In this document: one piece after another, positions 1-10,800 of the stretch | Layout: each line of letters starts with the position of its first letter | Position numbering within the stretch: position 1 is the stretch's first letter | Assembly: GCA_001414485.1 (NCBI GenBank) | Contig: LLEY01000172.1 | Span: forward strand, 61,274-125,273 | Direction: 5' to 3' | DNA: 64,000 bases | Source: Calycina herbarum | Taxonomy: Eukaryota; Ascomycota; Leotiomycetes; Helotiales; Pezizellaceae | Notes under the pieces: model-generated | Seen by the model: the letters and a program-made list of their open reading frames with translations, nothing else | What the model was told of the DNA's origin: nothing | The model's database searches: none | Translations under genes and position numbers: made by a program

Positions 1-470
1 ACGCCAATAACGTCCTTTTCGACCTCGCAATTGCTTGCCAAAAACTAGGTGTGGAAATCTCAGTCGCAACACCAAAAGGCTACTCCATCCCCTCCTCCAT
101 GCGCGACCTCATCAACGCCTCCGCCCCCACGTCTCGCTCCCTCCTCACCGAAACCAATGTCCCCGAAGAAGCAATCAAGAACGCAGATATCCTCGTCACA
201 GACACATGGATTTCTATGGGCCAAGAAGAGGAATCTGCGCGTCGTCTGAAAGCATTTGCGGGATATCAGATTACGGAGGAGCTGGCGAAGAGGGGGGGTG
301 CGAATAAGGGGTGGAAGTTTATGCATTGCTTGCCTAGACATCAGGATGAGGTTGATGATGGGGTCTTCTATGGGGAGAGGAGTTTGGTATTTCCCGAGGC
401 GGAGAATAGGCTTTGGGCTGCTATTAGTGCTATCGAGGGGTTTGTTGTTAAGAAGGGGGTGCTTGTTTGA
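1..470 (+). CDS. ARG3: Ornithine carbamoyltransferase, C-terminal part
   Basis: The 3' end of a gene cut by the window edge; the reading frame is open from base 3 and stops at 468-470 (TGA). The enzyme joins ornithine and carbamoyl phosphate to citrulline in arginine synthesis, normally in the mitochondrion in fungi. Visible family marks are the ornithine-binding loop DTWISMGQEEE and the catalytic HCLPRH box with its cysteine, followed by the typical end in which VFPEAENRLWA leads into the last helix. About 155 residues are present, which is the ornithine-binding half. No intron is seen in this part. The identification is firm; the N-terminal carbamoyl-phosphate-binding half and the start lie outside the window. 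Confidence 0.95.
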   Translation, partial: ANNVLFDLAIACQKLGVEISVATPKGYSIPSSMRDLINASAPTSRSLLTETNVPEEAIKNADILVTDTWISMGQEEESARRLKAFAGYQITEELAKRGGANKGWKFMHCLPRHQDEVDDGVFYGERSLVFPEAENRLWAAISAIEGFVVKKGVLV

Positions 471-635
471 AAAATGCCGTATACCAGAAATATGTACATG
501 AACTTGGCGTTGGGGTTGGGAAAAGGGACATAGTTTGCAAGGTAATAAAAAATTTGGACTATTTTTGAGGGTTTTTTTTTAGGTGCATATTTGTTTTTCT
601 GAAAAGAAATTTGGTCATTGCTCTCTGTACAGCCT

Positions 636-861
636 CTCGCGGTGGACATCAAAACCAGCAGTAAATAAAGAACCTCTTGTTCGACGTTACGGTACTAATT
701 TGGAACTTGATTGTTTTCAAACCTATGGGCGAATAGTCCCCAATTATTCTACGTGCTTGGGATAATTTACTTGTATTACCCTAATGAGTTGGAATAATGA
801 GGGCTGGGTAGGCAGGTACGAATCTAAAATATTTGCTGCTACTTTTAATGTCTATCGCGAG
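636..861. mobile_element. MITE copy A (inverted-repeat element)
   Basis: About 226 bp bounded by near-perfect terminal inverted repeats. The left end reads CTCGCGGTGGACATCAAAAC then CAGCAGTAAATA. The right end, reverse complemented, reads CTCGCGATAGACATTAAAAG then TAGCAGCAAATA. The subterminal block GGCAGGTACGAA near the right end is also shared with the other copies. There is no coding capacity, so it is non-autonomous. No clear target-site duplication could be fixed by eye. Confidence 0.8.
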
Positions 862-1992
862 ACTCTGCTTGTATTGTTAATCGAGATCATCTGGAAATAG
901 TAATTCTCTTATTCCATTTACATCATCTCGAATGTTACTCAATTTTCTTGGATTGGTTTTATATAATTCTAGGTAAAGTTGGTGTCACAGAGCAATGACC
1001 CGAAAGCCTAACTCTGGAGGTTTGTAAAGGCTCAGGAGTGGGGAGAAGACTCCTTGGGTTGGAGATCCAAGAGGAAAAAATTGAGGCGATTGGTTGTTTT
1101 CTCCAAAGTTTTTGGTCAAGCGTGTATGTTGGGAAAAATTCATTTCGGTCGTGGAGCTACAAAGTCGTGCCTTCCCTACCCTGCGTGTCGGTAGACAAAA
1201 CTCGGCTCCCATCGCTCCTGTCCTCTCGGAACTCGAGTAAGACTAGAAGTTTCTTTGAGTTCCTGGGTTGTAACACAGGGTTTGAGAAGGCACGACTCCC
1301 CATCTCCGGTCTAGGTTGCTTCTGGTCTCATGAGTTTGTTTCTTTATTGATACTCTTAAAAAGCTTTCATATCCTTCCTCTCTTAAACCTGGTAAGAAAA
1401 TGGGGTTCAAACAACGAAAGTTACAGAGGGAAAGCAATCAATTCTTGAATTGTTATAAGTTCAGAGGTTGTAAGGAAATTCAAGGAAATTGTTTCTCTTG
1501 GGGGTCTTTCGCAGCTTTTATTGATGCGGTGGGTTTAACTGCAACCAGCCTTATTTAGATGTTGTTTTCTTGTTCCTTGCTTGACAACTTGAAATACATC
1601 TCACGTCTTCAATTTGCAGTCAATTTGAGAAGCAGTCTGTGTTGGCATTGGCCTGGGTAACGATAGGTACCGCACCGTGCCAGGTCTGCTCTATCGTCTC
1701 GCACGCGTGGTACGAGTAAGAGGGGACCACCAAGTCGTAGGTTTTGGCAGAACACAGAACTCCCACCTTACGTTCGCGTTAAGTTAGATTTCCAGGGTCC
1801 AGATCTTGTTGTGGTACAAGGGAAGGAGCGACCTAGGTAAGTCTAGTTTGCAGTGGTCTCGTCTCGGGGTGGAGTCAAGGTCAATTGAGGGAAGGGACGA
1901 TCTCGTCCTCAAGCCTGGTCCTTCTCCAAGATGCTAGCGATGCACGAACTTTTAGGGTTGCTCTTGCCTTGGAAGTTTCAGAATCACAAGTT

Positions 1993-2251
1993 TGCGGTGG
2001 ACTGTGAAAGTGGCAGTAAATACTTCAGCTCGTACCTGCCTACCTCTCTCGTTGTTCCAAATATCTAGGGCATTCAAGGTAATTAACCTAAATACTTGGG
2101 ACATTTTACAATATTTCTCTAGATCATTTAGGACAATGAAGTTCAATTGTCCTAAGTATCTAGGTTAATTAGCCTGAGTTCTTCTAGAGGGTTGGAGCAA
2201 CGAGAATGCGGTACCTAGATATTTACTGCTGCTTTTATTGTCCACCAGGAG
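1993..2251. mobile_element. MITE copy B
   Basis: About 259 bp. The left arm has GCGGTGGACTGTGAAAGTGG and then CAGTAAATACTTCAGC with CGTACCTGCCTACC. The right arm has GGTACCTAGATATTTACTGC, then TGCTTTTATTGTCCACC. The centre is an extended imperfect palindrome in which the words AAATACTTGGGACA and TGTCCTAAGTATCT mirror each other. Non-coding. One of the best preserved members of the family. Confidence 0.85.
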
Positions 2252-3447
2252 ACAAGCCACCTAGATTTTGAGTGTAGAGTATTGTTCTTCCAAAGATCCT
2301 GGTGGGTAGAATGTAATTGCCAATATTTTGAAGAAACTGGGAGAGTTGTTTTTGCTTGTTCGAGGGCGTTGGGTATTTGGAAAATAGTCATTCTGGTTTT
2401 TATTGTTTGGATTCTTTCTTTTGGGGTGGTTTAAGGTAATTCTAAGAGAGAAAAGTTGGGGGATTCCAGAAATTCGGTTTCCGGTTGTGCGAGAGGGAAA
2501 AGGAAAGGGAGTTTATACTCTGATGGGGACCAGACCAGGGATTGTGCCTTCCCTTTTCGTTCCCACATGATGCGTAGAGTCGAGGTTAAGGTAGGGAGCG
2601 ATCTGGAGCGCCTGTCTTCAGAGGAGGTTCAGGTGGCTGAGAGCAACGTGGGAAGGAACTGGCGATGATAGCAAGCTCACATAGGGATTTTGGTTGTCCG
2701 AACTTCTTTTTTTTGAATAATTAGAGATGTTATCTGAGAAGGCTTGGAGAAATATAGAATCCGAGTTCTGATTGTCCAAACATTGTTGAGCAATCATTGT
2801 TCGATCGAAATTATGTCTTTTTTGGAATTCTCCAACCCCCTTTTTTCCATAGCATCCACTGATTTGAACTCTCCTCCGTCTCTCCGAGGTCGCTCTTCTC
2901 TGTCTCCTCCGCTCTCCTTTCCTTTTGAAAATGTTAATATTTCAAAGTGAGGCACGGATGGTGGGCGGCGGTTTTTGGTGGGTGAAAATGTGGTACTCTA
3001 CTTACCTCCATCCTTTTCTCGTGTCTCTCTACAGCAGCCAAGTGAGAAGAACGATTTTCCCACCCCAGGAATACCAATCAATAATCCTATTCCCAGTCTG
3101 TGAAGTATCTTTTCATGTCGATGCCGAGTGCGGCTTCTTTGGAGAGACATTCGCACGTAAAGTTTTTGCGGGTGGTTGTGAGGTTGTCCATGATTATTTA
3201 GTGGTGGTGGTTTGGTGGCGAGAGGGGATATGGAGGAACTTCTGTCGGGGGATGGCGTATATTTGGGTGCGAGGAAATAGGCGGGTGGTTGGTTCCCGGG
3301 TGTGATTTAGTTTGTGCTAAGATAATACGATGAGCGAATATTTCATAGTCTATCACAAGTCGGCTTGGAAGTTCGAACTAGATATTATTCACAGTCCCTT
3401 CATGTAGGTGTATTCCCCAGAAATCACGTATTTATACCAAATTGGCC

Positions 3448-3923
3448 TTACGCATTCGCTGACACTTTTGGACAACCCCTCAACTCTCCTGTCTCCAAGT
3501 CCCTCCTCTCTGAATCAACGACTCCTGTCTTTACCTCCCTATATTTTCTCTCTTGCTCTTCTCTTTCGGTTTTCTTGATAAACCATTAGCGCTTCAATCA
3601 AAATATAGTAACAAAATACCACATACCTCTCGCTTAGTCTTTTTGGAGCTCCAACACTTGAACACCACTGCCAAACCCACAAAAATTCCTACAGCAATTC
3701 CTGGTCCAAGGCCTATGAAGTAACCTTTGAGGGCCTTGGTTTGAGTGTCTGAGAGAGCTGAACGGGTAGAGTTTGTGCGGGTTGTGAGGTTCGAGATGTT
3801 GAACTGGTGAGAATTGAGGGGAATGATGTGTATTTTGGGTGATGGGGAAAATTGAGCATATGTTTCAGTTTGGGCATTTGTATTGGGGTTTGAAAAAAAA
3901 CGGTTGAGATTCTTGGTAGGTTC
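3448..3923 (-). pseudogene. 3' remnant of a single-pass membrane protein gene
   Basis: Two minus-strand exons fit together. One is 3923-3627 (99 open codons, no Met). It is followed by a 53-nt intron 3626-3574 (GTATGT donor, CAAG acceptor, CTAAT branch-like site). The second exon is 3573-3448, ending in TAA. The peptide has an N-glycosylatable extracellular stretch (NISNLT), one clear membrane segment (IGLGPGIAVGIFVGLAVVF) and a basic stop-transfer KCWSSKKTKRE, then a charged cytoplasmic tail (TEREEQERKYREVKTG, DLETGEL). The frame is closed upstream by TAA at 3924-3926, and no start or further 5' exon was found. It may therefore be a decayed gene, or a gene whose first exon I cannot see. Function unknown. 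Confidence 0.5.
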
Positions 3924-3926
3924 TTA

Positions 3927-4561
3927 ACTAGCTCTACCGCCGGTGCATGTGGTTTTGATCTAGTGGGTTGTAGGATTCGGATGACGAAATTCTCGGTTAA
4001 CAGAATCTTGACTCCCCAGGTTACTGTTCTTTTTCTGTAAAAAGCTCTCCCTTTCTATATTCCCTCTTATCACATTACTAGAATAACTTCTGAACAACGA
4101 CTATGATTTTTGGAGGGAAATTAAAATAATTGAGAAATTTATTTCAACATTCTTCTAAACCTTTTTGAACAACACTTCCAGTTATCTCAGACTATTTCGC
4201 ACATTCGAAATAAATTTCAAAACGATGAGAAGTCTAAATATTATTCACTACTGGTTCAAAATACCTTGAATAATTTATTCAATTGTCTGAAAATAAGTCA
4301 AATAATAAAGTTGTGTAAGTTTAATGGTTTCATTTAATTGCTCTGAACCTTTTGGCACAATATCTTCAAGTACATAATTTTACGCTGGACAATCGGTCCA
4401 TAGTGTGCTTTCAGGTCCAGGGAACTTGGGTTTATCGAATCAATAGAAGTTAAATAAATTTTGGAATACAGAACAAGATAAAATGACAAGCATCCAACCC
4501 CTAGCCTAGAAACCATTCCGTGAGTTTAAAAGGCCTGGAATAGTAACAAACAACAAGGACT
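3927..4561. other. AT-rich intergenic stretch
   Basis: Strongly AT-rich, without an open frame of note. It should hold any missing 5' exon of the membrane-protein remnant and the 3' flank of the monooxygenase gene. Nothing recognisable seen. Confidence 0.5.
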
Positions 4562-5791
4562 CTACCACCCTCGGAAGCGATTGACCAGCTTCAAGAGGAA
4601 ACTGAACAGCATCAGTTTCCAACCTGCTGAATGCGCCACAGCGATTGCCATGTGTGAATTTCGAATTACAGTCTTTGCTCTCGGCATGCTCACCGCATCA
4701 TAAGCCTTTAAGGCATCGCCCAGAGTTTCGTTAGTACTGAGTTGCTCAGCTAAATCCCAAGCATCCATCATTGCTAAATTGGCTCCGTTGCCGGCAAAAG
4801 GACTAACGGCATGATTTGCATCACCAATAAAGACCACACCAGTTTCCACAAGGCGGGTATCATGTTTAAATGGCTGCTTGTCCTCAACAATCAACTCTTT
4901 GATATCCGTAGGCTCTGTAGCTTTGAGTAAGGTGAAAAATGGCTCCTTGAAGGTTTCCGAACGCTCGATGACTTCTTTCATCAAGATATTCGGGTCTGAT
5001 CGAGTCTTTCGTGGCTCCTTGCATAAAGCACTTACGGTCCACATGATATGCTTATCATCGAGAGGCGATACGAAACTCCCAAACCCGCTCCCGTTGAGAT
5101 AAAGACCAAAGGCTCGGTCAATTGGCTTCGGTATATTTCCATCTGGAAAGTACGCAGTGCCAATAGTTTGAAAAGCCCCAGCGAACTCAAGCTTATCATC
5201 CGGTCTCAGAGAAGCTCTCAGTTTACTTCTTGATCCATCGGCCGCGATCAGAAGATCACACTCCTCAGTCGTCCCATCACTGAATTCCACTCCCGTTTTC
5301 CCACTCTCAAGTTTCGTCGCACCAACACAAGTAACTCCCCACCCAATAACGGTTTCTTCCGGCATAATGTCAAGTAATTGTTTCTTTAACACACTCCTTG
5401 CAACTCTCACAAGCGGTTGAGGAAGATCCTTCTTATCAACTTTCGCACTCATAATTTCGCCCCATTTACGATCCCACAACATGAGTTCAAGTTTTTCCAT
5501 GCCTCTCACTCCAGAGTTAAGGATGTCATCCATGATTCCAAGATTTCGCAACATTTGCATTCCTCGGGATACGCCATCACTCCTGATTGTCATGGAATAT
5601 CCTTCTCGGTTCTTGGCTACAGAGGCGGAATCCCTCTCGTATATTTTGACGATTGGTGGAGGTTGTGTGGGATAGTGAAGAGCATGTTGTTTTTGGATGG
5701 CTACTGCGAACGCAAGGCCACCGATTCCGGCTCCTGATACTATTACTTTCTTGCCTGCAATAAAAGGCTTGGGTTTGGATGTGGCGGCCAT
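4562..5791 (-). CDS. FAD-dependent monooxygenase (PF01494-like)
   Basis: Single-exon gene of 409 codons, stop TAG at 4562-4564. The N-terminus carries the dinucleotide-binding motif VIVSGAGIGGLAFAVAI (GxGxxG, about residues 17-30). A second FAD contact, GDANHAVSPFAGNGANLAM, lies at about residues 325-345, as in salicylate-hydroxylase, zeaxanthin-epoxidase and TetX-like flavoprotein monooxygenases. Between them is the DLLIAADGSRSKLR motif (DG fingerprint). Such enzymes use NAD(P)H and O2 to hydroxylate or epoxidise small, often aromatic, molecules; the substrate cannot be told from sequence. No secondary-metabolite partners stand beside it, so it is an isolated oxidoreductase within repeat-rich DNA. 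The start is the first ATG of the frame, just before the Rossmann strand. It has no signal peptide, and a weak hydrophobic C-terminus (LMLFSFLLKLV) could contact membrane. Confidence 0.9.
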   Translation of the reverse strand: MAATSKPKPFIAGKKVIVSGAGIGGLAFAVAIQKQHALHYPTQPPPIVKIYERDSASVAKNREGYSMTIRSDGVSRGMQMLRNLGIMDDILNSGVRGMEKLELMLWDRKWGEIMSAKVDKKDLPQPLVRVARSVLKKQLLDIMPEETVIGWGVTCVGATKLESGKTGVEFSDGTTEECDLLIAADGSRSKLRASLRPDDKLEFAGAFQTIGTAYFPDGNIPKPIDRAFGLYLNGSGFGSFVSPLDDKHIMWTVSALCKEPRKTRSDPNILMKEVIERSETFKEPFFTLLKATEPTDIKELIVEDKQPFKHDTRLVETGVVFIGDANHAVSPFAGNGANLAMMDAWDLAEQLSTNETLGDALKAYDAVSMPRAKTVIRNSHMAIAVAHSAGWKLMLFSFLLKLVNRFRGW

Positions 5792-6959
5792 CGTGGTAGT
5801 GTTGATATTCCACTTTCTAATACATCGTCAGCGAGTCTACGGAATGGAGGAAATGATCAATTTACCTGGCTGGGAAGAAGAAGTTGGGATTCAAAGTCAG
5901 GATCTGGAGGTGTATTTGAGGGGTAGAGTCTCGGAAACAACAATGTAGCGAGACCAAAATATGCAGGTATATTGTGTATGGTCTACAGAAGTTCCAGTGG
6001 TGAGGTCGAGTACGATGCTCCTAGTTCATGAGCTGGTGGTGCCTTTAATATGTTAGCTATGAAGTTTTGGGTTTGCATCTCATGTTCATGATTGTACAGT
6101 TCATGTCGGCTCTCACTAATGCCGAGACCGAGCCACCTCCCTGCATTGTACAGACTATGTACAGCATCATTGTTGCTACCGAGTTTTGAGAAACACAATG
6201 ACCATTTCGATTAGTTTTCGCGTTTCGGTGCTGTGAGTTCGCACCTTCGCTCTCCAAAACTCCCATGGTGACATGGAGCACAATGTGGATATCATTGGTA
6301 TCAGGCCTCGCTTACTCTGATATCGTGGTACAATGAACCCAGACAATAAGAATAAATTACCGAAAAGATTATGAAGTACCTCATCTGAAAGTAAACCAGT
6401 AAGAACATACCTGCAAAACAGACCACTCACATCACGTGTAGTTACCGCTCTTTGAATTCCCCAGGATATCAGATAGGAAGGTTGTAATTACCCGGGAATA
6501 TCTGGCAAAATAAAAATATCTCGTACCCTCCCAAAGTTGGGATCCGGGAGGGGTCTCGAGTTTTAACCTCATTCCTTACAGAAGGGACACGTACCATTGG
6601 AACTACCATTGGCCTTACCTAATTTCAACATGAGCAGATAGCCCCGTATTAATCTCATGAGAGACGTGGGATTTGGGCCCAAAATGGAGGATTCAAGCAG
6701 GATTCAAGAGTTGAAGAGGATAAGTGATGACAGGGTGCAGAACCGGAATGTCGGAAAATAAGGGGGGATTTGTAAGCGAAGCATTATTGGCCTACTACAC
6801 GTGACATTATCTCACAATTGTGTTACTGTCATCAATCCATTTTACGAGCAAGAAAGGTAAGATGAATCAATGGCCAAAAGGTTTTTTTCTACAGCCTGGG
6901 TTATTTACAAGTTCCCGACACCGAGCGGCTGCTAAGTCACGCGCTTAATATCATTGCAT

Positions 6960-7162
6960 CGGCCGTAAAGCGGCAGTAAATAACTCATGATCGCACCTGC
7001 CTACTCAGCTCGTTGTTCTAAATTTCTAGGACATTTGGAAGGAATTATTCTAAATACTTGGGATAGTTAAAAGATTAACCCAGGTGTTTTAAAAAAAATG
7101 AAATGTATTGTCCCAAAGTATTTGGGACAACGAGCTATTTACTGCCGCTTTTGTTGTCCACC
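6960..7162. mobile_element. MITE copy C (left end truncated)
   Basis: The left arm starts inside the terminal repeat: AAGCGGCAGTAAATAACTC, then CGCACCTGCCTACTCAGCTC. The right arm ends CTATTTACTGCCGCTTTTGT then TGTCCACC. The outer CTCGCGGTGGAC is missing on the left and incomplete on the right. The central words AAATACTTGGGAT and CCCAAAGTATTTGGG mirror each other. About 203 bp, non-coding. Confidence 0.8.
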
Positions 7163-7199
7163 TTGTCCAGGTTCCCCGCTCCCGTCTCTATCCCCAGGT

Positions 7200-7480
7200 G
7201 CTGTAGTAGACCGTGTACCTTAAGCAGGCTAATAAGATTTAAATATCTTAAGCAAAAACATCTATTTATATATCTAGAAGAGATTTCTATAGACTTAAAG
7301 TAATCTCTAGGCTCTAAAGTTAGCTTAGCTTTAGGCCTAAAGGTCCCTATATCAGTAGAATCAGGTCTTATATCTTCTAGTATCGTAGTAATAGTATAAT
7401 TAAGTAAATAAGCTAAATAAGAGAGGAGGTTTAAGAGTTTGTTTATTAATCGTTTTAGTGTTCCTTATCTATGCCTTAGG
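7200..7480. repeat. TA-rich relic, probably RIP-mutated repeat
   Basis: Sequence dominated by A, T and TA dinucleotides (for example AATAAGATTTAAATATCTTA and CTAAATAAGAGAGGAGG), next to a MITE and unlike nearby genes. Such composition is typical of transposon copies damaged by repeat-induced point mutation (C-to-T) in Pezizomycotina. No open frame or terminal repeat remains, so the original element cannot be named. Confidence 0.45.
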
Positions 7481-7809
7481 CCGTGATCAGGGACCCACTA
7501 CGTCCTCTGCAGCACCTGAGGGGATAATGAAATATCACGCCAAGAAAGGGAGGAGTCAACTTGATCTTTCTTCTACCTGATACTTACACTACTTGACTAT
7601 GATATGGACCTACTCGTACTCAATAGTAGCGTCTGACGTAAATCTCCAACTGCGGCGCAGCGGGGAAGAGTCAGCCCCGGCTCCTGAGTCCTGAGGGAAG
7701 ATGTGCGATCGATCAATTTATTAACAGCTACGTATTATTCCTATAAAGCTCACTGCTGTTTAGGCGTGTCCTTTCAAGTTGAGAGAGACAATTTTGTACT
7801 TTTCTCATT

Positions 7810-10800
7810 ATGCTCGATATCAGATTCCTTTTGCGGTCTCATCCCCGCGATCTCGCGCCCTACTTCAGAGAGACCCTGAAAAATCACCCAGAAGGCGAGA
7901 TCTCAGCTGAGCTTTTCACCGCTATTCATGATGAATTACTTCCCCCTACAGTCTCTTCAGTGTGGCTACCAATTGCCCAGTCATTTGAAAGTATTCACAG
8001 CGCACTCGAACAGACTTTTTCCGTTCATCTTCGAAGTTTTGCCATTCAGCGTTTTGGGAAGCTCATCCGCAGACCGGGAAAAGATTGGGCTGAAGCCTGG
8101 ACCGGAATCGGCGATACAAAGGGAATTGTAAAGCTACTGGGTGTATTTTCTATTGCACATATCAAGCAGTTCCTTTGGAGCTTTCGCGATTCCGTCAATG
8201 GCCCCCAGGAAGAGGAAAAAAGAGCCAAAGTTACCGAGCTCCTACAGGCACTCATCAAAAGCTCGGATAGCCGACCACTTGCTCGTTATTACTCATTTCT
8301 CATTCCAGCCTGCAGCTCTCAATTTGTGCAAGACCTTCTTGATGACGATGACAGTCCACTTCTTCAACATAAGAAGTTCCGGCATGCACTTCTTACCTAT
8401 ATGTTGAAGCTGCAACCTGGAATTTTACGGAGCCAAACTTACGACGAAGTTTTTGGCACGAAAGAATATTCTCACGGCCTACAACTGAAGGAGTACCTCC
8501 CGTTGCTCTTTCAAAATACACCCAAAGCTCCACATCCAGAACCAGGCTTCTCGGAGTCTATGTTCTTCTCATTGGAATTTCTGCGAAGAATATCTGCTCA
8601 CCCCGATGTAGAGGTGGAACAGGTTTCCATTGTTAAAACCCTCATAAATCCTTTACTCCGGAGGGTGTACAAAAGAAAAATCAACCCTGCCAAAATTTTG
8701 GCGATTTTAGACCAGTCTCTGGCCTATATCTCTGGCCATTCCAAGGATTCCGATGGATTGGCGTGGGAGACGGATAGCTTTCTTTACTACTGTGTGTTGT
8801 TTTGGGCAAAATTTTCCGCTCAAAGGCCAGAGTTTGAAAGCCGTCTTGTCAGCGGTCTCAAGGCTATACGGCCTGATATCTCAAGCTTGTCTACTGTGCT
8901 TCCCTGGGTCGATACCAAACTACGATATTCTCTTCTGAAGATCATATTTTTACACAGCAACGATACCAGTATAAAACTCGATGATCTTACAAGTTCCAAA
9001 TCCAGTCTCACAAAAGTCATAACGGGTCTTACCGCTGAGGCTTTCTTAAAGTTGGACAAAGGTTCAAGCCTCTCCCTTCTCAGAAGACTAAGATCACTTG
9101 GTTGCGAGGATTTGGATGTGTTCACTGATGCAGAATCCGATTTTGTGAAGATGCTTGATTCAGGATCTTTGCTTAGCGTTCTTGAAAAGGGCGAAGACGG
9201 GGCGCTCGAACGTGCAATTGGTGAGTTACATAAAGCTCAAATTCGAATCACGCTGACCTTTCATAGTTAGAATCGAACAAAATAAGAAGAAAGCGTCGAA
9301 GGGAAAAGATCAAGTAGAAAGGATAAACTATTCCACAAAAGCTCTCTGCTTCGCCGTTGCTAGCGGGTCGCTGGGCGTTTATGGAGATACACTGAAATGG
9401 GCGAATCGCTTTATAAGGAATCATGTAAGCTTGTTCTTCCAGTTACCAAGGATATACGTGTGCGTGGCGGTCATGTCTTTTGAATTTCTATTTTACGAAG
9501 GGATCAGAAGAATGAAAACGGATAAAACCTCATTTTTCGAGACCAACTCGCACAATATAAAATATTGTGCGAATTAGTTTGGAATAATCAGCGATTCTCC
9601 CAGATCTTCTAGTACAAGGTTTTCACTGACCACCACGAATATCTGCGAGCACTAATGGGTCTTGGGAAAAAGCTAACATATTTCCAGAACACAGCCAAGA
9701 CTATCTTTGGGAGTGAAATTATCAACACCAAAGAAGCAATTCGACTTCTCTCCGGCATTCCCCCAGATGATGAGCTTATCGAGTCACCAAAACCGCTTGA
9801 TCTTCATGCAATACATCACAATGTGATTGAAGGCAACCAAATTGTCCTAGCTCTCTTTGAAACTGTTTGCTTGGCTCTAAAAGAACCATCTTTCCACCAA
9901 GACAACTGGATTGGCCCATTGAAACTCATGGCAGATGTCATCTGCAAACGTTTGGACCTCAGTATACTCCTTCACCGGGACTATCAGGTCTCAGATGACC
10001 AACTTTTCGATGTACTTTGGGTTGATACTTTAAATGTGGCCATTCAAATCGAAAAGCAGGGATTACAGCCTGGGTATGAAGTACTGTTGCAAAACACCGC
10101 CTGGGGTAGTATTGTCAAAACTGCCTGGCCATGGGAGGAGTGGTTCGAGGATGGAGTGCCACAGTTACCCCCATCGACCTACCGCTTTATTGAGGCCCTC
10201 GCGGAAAAGAGAGACAAACTTTGGACTGAACATCGTCGAATGGTCTATCCTTCAGTGGCTGCACTCCCGTCCCCATTTCCACATGGGCTCCCGATTCAGA
10301 ATCTTGTTGGTCCTATCAACGGCTTTGTTAGCCGGAGTTCAGCACATGGTTTAACGCCAGTATTGTTTGCTCGCGCCGAAGCAGTTGTATTCCCGGATCC
10401 TGCTACATTTTCTTCCATTCCAGAGGATGAAGAGACTCGACAGGCGATTGGGCAATTTGTCGACAGCTTTTATTGTGCCTTGAGTATATATATTATGCAA
10501 AGTCCCACCGAAACGATCAAGAAAGAGCGAGCAAATCTTGCGTGGAATAATGCTCTCACCAATCTGAGCTCAGGTATGACCCAAGACGAGGCTTGCCGTT
10601 TATGGAGGTACAGATTCAAAAGTTGCGGGGATTTCGATAAACTATTGCCATCTGAGGTGGCTGGTCCTGAGCCAGAGCAAACTATGGTCTACCCAGTGTT
10701 CCCTTTCGAAAACGAGATCGGCGACTTTTCTGAATGGAACCCTCTTGACGGGTTCAAAAAAGTACCATCGGTGGAGTCAAGATTACTTGAACCCGCAAAT

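Larger units (their letters stand above)
471..3447. other. Gene-poor region with repeats
   Basis: No convincing gene on either strand. It holds two copies of the window's MITE family (636-861 and 1993-2251, listed separately). The stretches 1,000-1,930 and 2,450-2,670 are richer in G+C than their surroundings and share short words (variants of GGGAAGGCACGAC and GGAAGGAGCGAC) with 14,150-15,080. This suggests an older, degenerate dispersed repeat. Open frames here show no family resemblance and lack coding character. Confidence 0.6.
5792..7809. other. Intergenic region with MITE and decayed repeat
   Basis: About 2 kb with no supported gene. It contains MITE copy C (6960-7162), immediately followed by a TA-rich relic (about 7200-7480). 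The last 300 bases lead into the large gene and hold its presumed promoter and 5' UTR. Short minus-strand frames around 5,980-6,430 show no family resemblance. Confidence 0.55.
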
